From contig CALFLO010000033.1 of assembly GCA_937880175.1 (NCBI GenBank), positions 1-27,636 on the forward strand: 27,636 nucleotides of DNA. Direction: 5' to 3'. Positions 1 through 7,065 of this stretch are shown here, in pieces (within the stretch, counting starts at the first letter, position 1; every line of letters begins with the position of its first letter). The DNA is from an uncultured Gluconobacter sp. GTDB taxonomy: Bacteria > Pseudomonadota > Alphaproteobacteria > Acetobacterales > Acetobacteraceae. The notes beneath the pieces were generated by a model that ran no database searches, was not told where the DNA came from, and saw only the letters and a list, made by a program, of their open reading frames with translations. Position numbers and translations under genes: made by a program.

Positions 1-2
1 CC

Positions 3-518
3 CCTGCTTCATCCCCCCGTCCGCCGCGCAAAACGCTCCATGATCGCCTCCTGGACGCGGAAAAGGCCCTCGCCATGGCGGGCAATGAAAAGCAGGCCAC
101 CGAGATTTCCGAACGTGCCGAAGCCCTCCGCAGCCGCGCTTTGACCGGCAGCGTGCAGATGCTCATCAGCGATTCGCATGATGCGCTGGAAAAGCACGAT
201 TTCCAGCAGGCACAGGACGATCTGACGGCCGCCATCACCATCCAGCCCGAGCAATCCGTGCTCTACCGCCAGCGCGCCGCCATCAGGCTGGCCGCGGGGG
301 ACAGCAATGGTGCGATTGCTGATCTGGGGGTCGAACTTCAGGCCGATCCCGGCGATCCGACAGCCTGGGGCATGCTCGCGGAAGCCGAACATGACCGGCA
401 TGAACCCGAAGCCGCCCTTCAGGCTTTCCATCAGATGCTGCTGCTGAATCCGAAATCGCCCGATTCTGACAAACAGCTCAAAACGCTGGAACAGGCCCGG
501 GACGGCCAGCAGGACTGA
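3..518 (+). CDS. TPR-repeat protein, 3' part (5' end outside window)
   Basis: The reading frame is open from the first bases of the window, so the true start lies upstream. An internal ATG at 75 is possible but would leave an unusually short protein. The visible part is helical and hydrophilic. It contains at least two tetratricopeptide-like units: one around the segment with DALEKHDFQQAQDDLTAAI, followed by an A-[IV]-x-DL unit and a third helix pair ending in ALQAFHQMLLLNP. TPR arrays are protein-interaction scaffolds, and neither partner nor pathway can be read from this fragment. The next gene starts 91 bp downstream on the same strand. The TPR assignment is fairly safe; the function is unknown. 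Confidence 0.75.
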   Translation, partial: PASSPRPPRKTLHDRLLDAEKALAMAGNEKQATEISERAEALRSRALTGSVQMLISDSHDALEKHDFQQAQDDLTAAITIQPEQSVLYRQRAAIRLAAGDSNGAIADLGVELQADPGDPTAWGMLAEAEHDRHEPEAALQAFHQMLLLNPKSPDSDKQLKTLEQARDGQQD

Positions 519-609
519 CGGCTCCGGCATCCCTTCCTGTCTGTTGCTCTGGCAACCCCTTGTATTGCCGGGTGTTCATCCCCTGATTCCCTTTTTCAGG
601 AGATTTCAT

Positions 610-852
610 ATGACCAAGCAGTCCCCCGCCCCCGAAACCGTCATCGCAGAGCCCGCCACCCAGAAGAGCTGCTGCTCCAAGATGAAGACCTGCTGTCAGA
701 AAGCCACGCGCGCCCGTGAGATCGGTCTGGCTGGCATGACGGCCATGGCGACCTTCGGACCCAAGCGTTTCCGCCCGTATTTCCAGCAGATTCTGGCCGT
801 CATCGCGGTCGTGACCGCTTCGGTCGAGTTCTTCCGCAAGCGCAAGGGCTGA
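610..852 (+). CDS. Small Cys-rich single-span membrane protein (80 aa), unknown function
   Basis: I chose the ATG at 610 because an AGGAGA ribosome binding site lies about 6 bases upstream. The open frame extends back to 544, but the extra 22 residues are not convincing. The 80-residue product has three parts: a polar N-terminus, a cysteine knot-like motif CCSKMKTCC near residues 21-29, and one hydrophobic segment near residues 61-73 followed by a basic tail ending in RKRKG. No signal peptide is evident. The arrangement suggests an inner-membrane protein with a metal- or redox-active cytoplasmic head, but that is inference. It is convergent with priA, and the two stops are 10 bp apart. I do not recognise the family. 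Confidence 0.7.
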   Translation: MTKQSPAPETVIAEPATQKSCCSKMKTCCQKATRAREIGLAGMTAMATFGPKRFRPYFQQILAVIAVVTASVEFFRKRKG

Positions 853-864
853 TTTTTCAGCCCT
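845..864. terminator. Hairpin shared by two convergent gene ends
   Basis: The inverted repeat AGGGCTGA / TCAGCCCT has 8-bp perfect arms around a TTTT loop. It covers the stop codon of the small Cys-rich gene and reaches the stop codon of priA. It may end transcription in both directions, although no long T-tract follows on either strand. Confidence 0.55.
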
Positions 865-3103
865 AAAGGAAGGAAATAGGGTCGATATCGATATCGACCT
901 TTGCTCCGCCGGTCGGTTTGATATCCTCAAGCCACTGACGCAGAATCGGCTGCACGGCGATGCCCCGCATCGTCCGCAGCAGCAGCCTGCGGCGGTGCCG
1001 TCCGCGCAGGACGGCAAGCGGGGCCGGGGCCGGGCCGAGAACCTGAACCCCTTCCCGCTCTGGTGCGGAGAGCGCGATTTCCCGCGCCAAGGCGTCCGCC
1101 GCTTCCGCACTCGGCGCACTCACGATCAGCGCAGCCAGTCGTCCGTAAGGCGGCCAGAATGACGGGCGCCTCTGCTCGGCTTCCTGCTCCATGAAGGTCT
1201 GGAAATCGTTGGAGACCAGCGCCGTCATGACCGGATGCTCCCCCACATAGCTCTGAAGCAGCACGCGGCCCCGATGTTCTGCACGGCCTGCACGGCCTGC
1301 GACCTGGTGCAGAAGCTGCACCGTCCGCTCCGCCGCGCGCAGATCCCCGCCGCCCAGACCCAGATCGGCATCCACAACACCCACGAGCGTCAGCTTCGGG
1401 AAATGCCAGCCCTTGGCGACGATCTGCGTGCCGATGATGAGATTGACCTCTCCGTCCGTAATCTTCCGGACCGCCTCCGCCGTGGCGGCGGGGGAGCCGA
1501 GCGTATCGGAGGACATCACCAGCAGTTTCGCTTCCGGAAAGCGCAGCTTCGCCTCTTCCGTAATGCGCTCGATTCCCGGCCCGATGGGCACGAGCGAATT
1601 CTCGGCGTGACATTCCGGGCAGTCTTTGGGAATCCGCTCGTTATGCCCGCAGTGATGACAGGTCAGAATGCCGCGCGCCCGATGCTCCACCAGCCAGGCC
1701 GAGCAGTTCGGGCACTGCATCCGGTGCCCGCACGCCCGACACAGCGTCAGAGGCGCATAGCCGCGCCGGTTGAGGAACAGCATGGCCTGCTCCTCTTTTT
1801 CCAGCGTCTCGTCGATCGCCGTGCAGAGCTTGGGCGAGAGGAACAGGCCACGCTCTGGCGGATCGGCGCGCATGTCCACGAGTGAAACATCCGGCAGGGT
1901 CGCGCCGCCATGCCGCGCGGTCAGGAGTTCGTGCCGGTAGCGGCCGCTCTCCACGTTCGCGAGCGTTTCAAGCGATGGCGTGGCGGAAACGAGAATGGCG
2001 GGCGCATCGGCCAGACGGGCGCGAACGACCGCCATGTCGCGGCCATGATACATGACGCCTTCTTCCTGCTTGAAGGCGCTTTCATGCTCCTCGTCCACCA
2101 CGACGAGGCCCAGATCGGCAAATGGCAGGAACAACGCCGAGCGGGCACCGACCACGACGCGGGCGCTGCCTTCCGCCACCGCGCGCCATGTTTCGCGCCG
2201 GCGCTTGGCCCCGAGATCGGAATGCCAGATGGCGGGTTCGGCTCCGAAACGCCGGATGAAACGGTCTGTCCACTGGGCGGACAGTGCGATTTCTGGCAGC
2301 AGGACCAGAACCTGCTTCCCCTTGGCCAGACAGGTCGCCACAGCCTCAAAATAGACTTCCGTCTTGCCCGATCCGGTCACGCCTTCCAGCAGCGTGACCT
2401 GAAACCGCCCGGCCTCAACAGGCCCGCAGAGTTCCTGTGCGACTTCGGCCTGTTCTTCGGAGAGCTTCGGCGCACCATGGGTCGGGTCCGGCATCCCGAA
2501 CGGGGCGGCTGGGGCGATAACGGCCTCACGCAGCAGACCGGCCGTGGCGAGGCCGCGAATGACGGCCGCACTCGCCCCGCTGCGATCTCCAAGTTCGGCG
2601 GTGCTCATGGGCGTGGAAGACGCGAAATTCAGCACCGAGCGACGGGCAGGCGTGATGCGCAGTTCCCCTTCAGGTGCCTCCGTCCGCACCCAGCCCAGAG
2701 TGGGTTTGGGCGCATCCTTCAGATGGATACGCGTCGCCATCGCCAGCACCAGACCCGGCGGTGTGAGCGTATAGGCCGCAACCCAGTCGATGAAGCGGCG
2801 CAGGCTCTGCGGGAGAGGCCGAACGTCCAGCTTGCCAACGACAGGCCGTAGACGTTCGAGCGGCAGTTCCCGTCCTACGGGCAACGCGAAATCGGCAGGC
2901 AGGGTGCGGTCGGTCTCCCAGACACACCCTACGGTCTCGCGGCGCCCCAGCGGGACCGTCACGAGGTCTCCCGGCTCAAGCGGCATCGGCGCGAGGTAGT
3001 CGAGCGGCCCCGGAAACGGCAGCGGCACGAGCACCGAAACGCGCGTTCCGGTGGAAGGTGGCTTTCGCCAGAGATCAGGCTTGGATAGGCTGCTGGATGC
3101 CAT
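863..3103 (-). CDS. priA: Primosomal protein N' (replication restart helicase PriA)
   Basis: A 746-residue superfamily 2 DNA helicase that recognises stalled forks and reloads the replisome. An N-terminal DNA-binding region is followed by the Walker A motif GVTGSGKT at residues 241-248 and the DEEH box at 337-340. The zinc-binding insert has eight cysteines in four CxxC-type pairs (about 455/458, 464/467, 482/485 and 495/498). The late helicase motif QVAGRAGR follows. The C-terminus ends in the DIDP-I-SFL form common in PriA. Length is normal for the family and no key residue is missing. It diverges from xerC with only 33 bp between the start codons, so the promoters must overlap coding sequence. 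The ATG at 3103 is the natural start. Confidence 0.97.
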   Translation of the reverse strand: MASSSLSKPDLWRKPPSTGTRVSVLVPLPFPGPLDYLAPMPLEPGDLVTVPLGRRETVGCVWETDRTLPADFALPVGRELPLERLRPVVGKLDVRPLPQSLRRFIDWVAAYTLTPPGLVLAMATRIHLKDAPKPTLGWVRTEAPEGELRITPARRSVLNFASSTPMSTAELGDRSGASAAVIRGLATAGLLREAVIAPAAPFGMPDPTHGAPKLSEEQAEVAQELCGPVEAGRFQVTLLEGVTGSGKTEVYFEAVATCLAKGKQVLVLLPEIALSAQWTDRFIRRFGAEPAIWHSDLGAKRRRETWRAVAEGSARVVVGARSALFLPFADLGLVVVDEEHESAFKQEEGVMYHGRDMAVVRARLADAPAILVSATPSLETLANVESGRYRHELLTARHGGATLPDVSLVDMRADPPERGLFLSPKLCTAIDETLEKEEQAMLFLNRRGYAPLTLCRACGHRMQCPNCSAWLVEHRARGILTCHHCGHNERIPKDCPECHAENSLVPIGPGIERITEEAKLRFPEAKLLVMSSDTLGSPAATAEAVRKITDGEVNLIIGTQIVAKGWHFPKLTLVGVVDADLGLGGGDLRAAERTVQLLHQVAGRAGRAEHRGRVLLQSYVGEHPVMTALVSNDFQTFMEQEAEQRRPSFWPPYGRLAALIVSAPSAEAADALAREIALSAPEREGVQVLGPAPAPLAVLRGRHRRRLLLRTMRGIAVQPILRQWLEDIKPTGGAKVDIDIDPISFL
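880..899. repeat. 20-bp perfect palindrome inside priA
   Basis: GGTCGATATC followed by its exact reverse complement. It encodes the conserved VDIDID stretch near the PriA C-terminus, so it may be a by-product of GAT-ATC codon use. It lies 15 bp inside the shared terminator-like hairpin. Confidence 0.9.
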
Positions 3104-3136
3104 GACCGTATCTAACCTCCCACGCTCCGAAATGCC

Positions 3137-4099
3137 ATGACGGCCGCATTAATGGCGCTTGATGCCCTGCGGGACTGGACCGAATGGCTGGCGCATGAGA
3201 GGCGCTCCAGCCCGCGCACGGTCGAGGCGTATCGCCATGACATCCTGCTGGCCCTGACGTTTTTCCAGCAGCATCTGGGCGGCGATGTCACGCTGGCAGA
3301 CCTGGGGAAACTCTCACTTGCGGATCTGCGCGCCTGGCTTGCCCATGAAACGGCCCGCAGCGAACAGCCCACCCGCCGCACGACCAGCGCCGACTCGCGG
3401 GCACGATCGCGGGCGCGGCATGTCTCCGCGCTCCGGTCGTTCTTCCGCTATCTGGGCCTGCGGCACGATCTCTCTAATCCGGCGCCGTCCCTGCTCGCCA
3501 CGCCACGCACGAAGAAGCGCCTGCCGCGCCCGCTGGGTCAGGACGCTGCCCGCAAGGCGGCAGAAGGCATCTCCGACGATGCGGAAACCAGTCTGGCCGC
3601 ATTGCGGGACCGTGCCCTGTTCACGCTGCTCTACGGCACGGGACTGCGGATCGGCGAGGCGCTTTCGCTCAATATCCGCGATCTGAAAAATGCGGGGCAC
3701 AACATGCTCCGCGTGGTCGGCAAGGGCGGCAAGGAACGGCTCGTGCCACTGCTTCCCGCCGTGATCGCGGCGCTTGAAAGCTGGAAAGCCGCGCATCCGT
3801 CCCCGACACCGGATGCGCCGCTGTTCTGCGGCGTACGGGGTGGCCGTCTCAATCCCGGCGTGGCACAGCGCGCCATGCGGACCTGGCGCAAAGGCGAGGG
3901 CCTGCCCGATTCCGCAACACCACACGCCCTGCGCCATTCGTTTGCAACGCATCTGATGGAAGGCGGGGCCGACCTGCGCACCATTCAGGAACTGATGGGC
4001 CATGCCAGCCTTTCCACCACGCAGGCCTATACGCTGGCAGACGAGAAGCACCTGCTGGATGTGTGGCGCAAGGCCCATCCCCGCGCAGGTCAGGAATGA
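3137..4099 (+). CDS. xerC: Site-specific tyrosine recombinase XerC
   Basis: A 320-residue tyrosine recombinase that resolves chromosome dimers at dif together with XerD. The N-terminal SAM-like core-binding domain (about 10-125) precedes the catalytic domain. The catalytic set is complete: Arg171 in GTGLRIGEAL, Lys196 in GKGGKERLVPL, His263 and Arg266 in HALRHSFATHL, His289 in LMGHASLSTT and nucleophile Tyr298. No Shine-Dalgarno sequence precedes ATG 3137, and an alternative ATG at 3152 also lacks one. Translation may therefore be leaderless or weak. XerC is preferred to XerD because of its position next to priA, but the sequence alone does not exclude XerD. Its stop overlaps the next start by ATGA. 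Confidence 0.9.
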   Translation: MTAALMALDALRDWTEWLAHERRSSPRTVEAYRHDILLALTFFQQHLGGDVTLADLGKLSLADLRAWLAHETARSEQPTRRTTSADSRARSRARHVSALRSFFRYLGLRHDLSNPAPSLLATPRTKKRLPRPLGQDAARKAAEGISDDAETSLAALRDRALFTLLYGTGLRIGEALSLNIRDLKNAGHNMLRVVGKGGKERLVPLLPAVIAALESWKAAHPSPTPDAPLFCGVRGGRLNPGVAQRAMRTWRKGEGLPDSATPHALRHSFATHLMEGGADLRTIQELMGHASLSTTQAYTLADEKHLLDVWRKAHPRAGQE

Positions 4100-5019
4100 T
4101 AAGACGCGCTCTGTCCGCCGCCCTGTTCATAGGCATGGCACTGGGCACAACAGCCGCGCATGCCGATCCCGTCTGCGAGATGAAGCGGGCCGTCGTGCTG
4201 CCGCTTCGCGATGACGGGGGCTATCTGAGCGTAGCTGTGACCGTGAACGGGCGGGCAGCCTCGATGATTGTGGATACCGGCTCGGAAGGGAGCCTCATGA
4301 CACCGGCTGGCGTTTCCGCCCTGCACCTGCCGACCGATCCCGAACACCGGACCATGATGCAGGGCCCGAATGGCAGCCCGCGTCTGGTCCCGAATATCCG
4401 GATTCAGGATCTGCGGCTTGGCGCGACTCCCGCTGGAGAACTTCCTCTTGGCGCGGGCACGATGGCGGTCGGGATCCTTCCCGGCTCGCCCATGATTACG
4501 CCTCCCGTATTCGGACTGCTCGGGGCGGATGTGCTGGCGGATTACGATCTTGAATTCGACGTCCCGCACCAGCGCCTGACCTTATGGCGTGTCCGTCTGG
4601 ACTCCCGCCTGTGCCAGCCTCCCCCCGCATGGACCGGGCACTGGACCACCACGCCCGTACACCCCAAATCCGGACGCCTGACCGTGGCCTTCACGCTGGA
4701 CGGGCACGCGGGCACCGCCCTTCTGGACAGTGGGGCACGCTCGCATATCGTCAGCACGGATTTCGCGCACCGCCTCGGCCTGACGGACGACCAGCTTGCC
4801 CTCGACCCCGGCGGTCTGACATCGGGCGTGGATCTGGGAGAGCGCCAGTATCACTGGCACCACTTCATGCGGCTGGAACTGGGCGGCACCGTCTGGACAC
4901 GCCCGGTCCTGACCGTCGCGCCAGTCCACGATCAGGCGGATATGCTGCTAGGCTCGGACTGGTTCGCCCATCACGAAATCTGGCTGTCCTATGCGACGGA
5001 GCAGCTTTTCTTCCGTTAA
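4096..5019 (+). CDS. Exported two-lobed aspartyl protease-like protein
   Basis: I chose the ATG at 4096, which overlaps the xerC stop (ATGA) and has AGGTCAGGA just before it. A longer frame from 4063 lies wholly inside xerC. The 307-residue product begins with a signal peptide (residues 1-23, AHA-type cleavage site). It has two retropepsin-like lobes. The first has DTG at 60-62 and a hydrophobic-Gly segment GLLGADVL near 140-147. The second has DSG at 211-213 and DMLLGSDWF near 282-290. Each lobe thus carries one catalytic Asp, so a single chain could form the active site that retropepsins make by dimerising. The substrate is unknown; periplasmic proteolysis is inferred. Confidence 0.85.
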   Translation: MIRRALSAALFIGMALGTTAAHADPVCEMKRAVVLPLRDDGGYLSVAVTVNGRAASMIVDTGSEGSLMTPAGVSALHLPTDPEHRTMMQGPNGSPRLVPNIRIQDLRLGATPAGELPLGAGTMAVGILPGSPMITPPVFGLLGADVLADYDLEFDVPHQRLTLWRVRLDSRLCQPPPAWTGHWTTTPVHPKSGRLTVAFTLDGHAGTALLDSGARSHIVSTDFAHRLGLTDDQLALDPGGLTSGVDLGERQYHWHHFMRLELGGTVWTRPVLTVAPVHDQADMLLGSDWFAHHEIWLSYATEQLFFR

Positions 5020-5071
5020 AGGCCGGACCTGCCCAACCGCGATAATACCCTCTGCATCTTCTGCTGACGGC

Positions 5072-5980
5072 TTACTTTTCAAGCCATGGCAGCCGTCGCG
5101 GACTAAGTCCCAGCACCTGAACGGCTTTGCGGTTGCACGCGCCCGTCAGACTGTTCTGGTAATAGAGACTTTCCTCTCCCATCCGATGAAAAGCCTCGGC
5201 CTCATCAATATGGGGAGGCGCATCACACCCGATCCAGTCCGCATAGGCCGAGAGCCATTCAGACATTCTCGTCGGTTGACTGTCGACGACATTATAAAGT
5301 CCGGCAGGTGCCGTGAGGGCCGCGACCGTCGCTTGCGCAGCGTCGTCCACATGAATGAAGGAAAAGCGGCTGCGGCCAGAGCCGATCAGGGAAACTTCCC
5401 CCCGGGCCAGATGACGACTGAACGCCCCGTCCGACCAGTACCATGTGCCGGGCCCATAAAAGAACCCGTAACGCAGCCCAACCCCCTCGATCGACGGGAC
5501 ACCCGAAACCCGCTTCTCCAGCGCTGCATACATGCGGGAGCTTTCCCCGATCGTACCCGGAGCGTTGATCCTCAGGGAAGAGGCTTCCGTCGCCAGTCCC
5601 GTCCCCCCATCCAGATAAAATCCGCAGGACTGCTGGATGTAACGTCTCACCTGATACATCCGGGCGGCTTCAAACAGATGGCCGCCCCCTTCCAGACGCA
5701 GCCTGCGATCGGCAGGAAGGCGCGTGGGCAGATCAAAAGGACTTGCAGGCAAAGAGGTGAGCTGGTCGATCACCACATCCGGCCGGATCCGCTCGACAAC
5801 CGCGAAAACACTCTCCCGATCAAGGGCATTTCCCTTCACGGAAGACGCCCCGAGCTGTTCAATCGCCACGAGGCTTTCCGGGCGATGGGCCAGCCCCCAG
5901 ACGTCGTGCCCTGCACCCCGAAGGCGTGTAATCAGCGGACGGCCCAGTGCGCCACTCGCACCGGCAACAAGGATTTTCAT
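5072..5980 (-). CDS. NAD(P)-dependent epimerase/dehydratase-family protein (atypical extended SDR)
   Basis: The 302-residue protein has a Rossmann fold: GASGALG at residues 7-13 fits the extended-SDR GxxGxxG motif. The central sheet and a C-terminal substrate-binding half are also recognisable. Where the catalytic YxxxK is expected, the sequence reads MYAALEKRV, which puts Glu rather than Lys four residues after Tyr, so the classical pair is not intact. This is seen in some atypical SDRs that bind nucleotide without standard catalysis. The start has a GGGGAAG ribosome binding site and lies 18 bp behind the cupin gene, so it is the third gene of the Rrf2-cupin-SDR unit. The substrate is unknown. 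Confidence 0.85.
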   Translation of the reverse strand: MKILVAGASGALGRPLITRLRGAGHDVWGLAHRPESLVAIEQLGASSVKGNALDRESVFAVVERIRPDVVIDQLTSLPASPFDLPTRLPADRRLRLEGGGHLFEAARMYQVRRYIQQSCGFYLDGGTGLATEASSLRINAPGTIGESSRMYAALEKRVSGVPSIEGVGLRYGFFYGPGTWYWSDGAFSRHLARGEVSLIGSGRSRFSFIHVDDAAQATVAALTAPAGLYNVVDSQPTRMSEWLSAYADWIGCDAPPHIDEAEAFHRMGEESLYYQNSLTGACNRKAVQVLGLSPRRLPWLEK

Positions 5981-5998
5981 GGCTCGGGCTTCCCCGGT

Positions 5999-6388
5999 TC
6001 AGTGAGCGGGAAAAACGAAGGGCGCTGCCTTGTCCTTGACGAAAAACGCCAGAAACTTCGCAGGCTCCGTCTGGCTGGCATTGCGGCCGACGAGATGAAC
6101 ATCATCCGGTCCTTCAAAGAAGCTCTGCCCTTCTGTCAGCGTCACGGGCGCACCGCCTTTGACCTGCATGATGACACGCCCCTTCAGCACATAGACAAAA
6201 ACGGACGCGTTGTGCCTGTGGATCGGGTCCGAGCCACCGGGAGCATAATCGACCGTCAGCATGGCGCCTTCCTTGCCGGGAAGACCCTGAAGATCATGCG
6301 CCAGAAGTGGCGTGACCTTCGTCTCGGCATGGAGGGACGGGGTCCAGAAACTCGCAGCCACAGCGGCGAGAGCAATGAATTTGCGCAT
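5999..6388 (-). CDS. Exported small cupin-domain protein
   Basis: I chose the ATG at 6388 because AGGAAA stands just upstream and a clear signal peptide (about residues 1-20, LHA-type site) follows. The open frame reaches back to 6646, but that part overlaps the regulator gene in another frame. The mature protein of about 109 residues is a single beta-barrel cupin. PIHRHNASVFVYVLKG supplies the HxH and conserved glycine of cupin motif 1, and EGQSFFEGPDDVH the second motif, so metal binding is likely. Cupins of this kind range from dioxygenases to sensors, and the reaction cannot be read here. The gene lies 35 bp after the Rrf2 regulator and 18 bp before the SDR gene. Confidence 0.85.
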   Translation of the reverse strand: MRKFIALAAVAASFWTPSLHAETKVTPLLAHDLQGLPGKEGAMLTVDYAPGGSDPIHRHNASVFVYVLKGRVIMQVKGGAPVTLTEGQSFFEGPDDVHLVGRNASQTEPAKFLAFFVKDKAAPFVFPAH

Positions 6389-6423
6389 TTTGAATTTTCC
6401 TGTTGATCGGAGACGGGTCATGG

Positions 6424-6966
6424 TCAGACGGCGCCTGAGCGTTTCCGTTGCCTGACTTTGCTGATCCGACGGGTCTGAACACGCTCGTCGAACCATGACT
6501 GCGCCTCTTCGAAGAAGGGAGACGGCGCCTTGTTCCGGACTGACCGGGCGAGATCGGCCAGTGATGTCTGCGCCAGTTCCCGACGCATGGCCTGCTCGGC
6601 CCGGAGCATGACACCATGAATGCCGCAGACACCCTGTGTCGCCCATTCGGGGGCTCCGGCATCGAACAGGGCGCAGCGACCGCGGATTTCCTGACAGTTG
6701 AAAAGGCTCTTTGCCCCTTCCACAGCATCCACCACAGCCAGAACACTGATCTGATCAGCCGGTCTGCCCAGCCGGTATCCGCCCCTTAGTCCTTCGGACG
6801 CAATCAGCAGACCTGCTTTTTCAAGCCTGGGAAGCAGCTTGGCGATGAACGCTGCAGGGATCTCCTGCAATTCCGCCAGATCCAGACTGCTGACAGGCTC
6901 GGGATTTTCAACCAGCCAGAGCAGGCTGTGCAGAACATATTCGGTGCTTGCGCCATAAAGTGCCAT
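6424..6966 (-). CDS. Rrf2-family transcriptional regulator with three cysteines
   Basis: The 180-residue protein has an N-terminal winged helix (about 1-80) including the Rrf2 pattern IPAAFIAKLLPRLEKAGLL and the wing GLRGGYRLGRP. Cysteines at 91, 98 and 114 sit where IscR, NsrR and RsrR bind an Fe-S cluster, although C-x6-C-x15-C is wider than the usual spacing. A polar, basic C-terminal extension of about 50 residues follows. The start has no ribosome binding site, and the likely -10 is only 6 bases upstream, which suggests a leaderless mRNA. As first gene of the unit it probably represses itself, the cupin and the SDR gene. The effector (Fe-S state, NO or redox) is inference. Confidence 0.9.
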   Translation of the reverse strand: MALYGASTEYVLHSLLWLVENPEPVSSLDLAELQEIPAAFIAKLLPRLEKAGLLIASEGLRGGYRLGRPADQISVLAVVDAVEGAKSLFNCQEIRGRCALFDAGAPEWATQGVCGIHGVMLRAEQAMRRELAQTSLADLARSVRNKAPSPFFEEAQSWFDERVQTRRISKVRQRKRSGAV

Positions 6967-6969
6967 ACG

Positions 6970-7006
6970 CGGACTTTATTAGTCTGCGTTTTGATTCGCA
7001 AGTCCG
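6970..7006 (-). promoter_or_regulatory. Promoter with embedded inverted repeat (candidate Rrf2 operator)
   Basis: On the minus strand TTGCGA (7001-6996) and TAAAGT (6978-6973) are 17 bp apart, and the ATG of the regulator begins 6 bases later. The 7-bp inverted repeat CGGACTT / AAGTCCG has one arm on each hexamer (6970-6976 and 7000-7006). This is what an autoregulatory repressor site would look like. Confidence 0.55.
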
Positions 7007-7015
7007 GTCATAGCC

Positions 7016-7050
7016 AAAAAAAAGGCCCCTTCCCGAAGGAAGGAGCCTTT
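7016..7050 (-). terminator. Rho-independent terminator of the PsiF-like gene
   Basis: A 13-bp stem with one G-T wobble closes on a tetraloop (TTCG in the transcript, 7034-7037). On the minus strand it runs into a T-tract. It lies 15 bp after the stop codon of the secreted PsiF-like gene. Confidence 0.9.
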
Positions 7051-7065
7051 CTGAAAAGACGATGC

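Noticed and set aside
544..609. A longer start for the Cys-rich protein at 544
   Set aside because: It has no ribosome binding site, whereas ATG 610 has AGGAGA close by.
4991..6406. A 471-codon plus-strand open frame
   Set aside because: It lies antisense to the SDR and cupin genes, whose motifs, starts and signal peptides are convincing. High-GC sequence often leaves such frames open.
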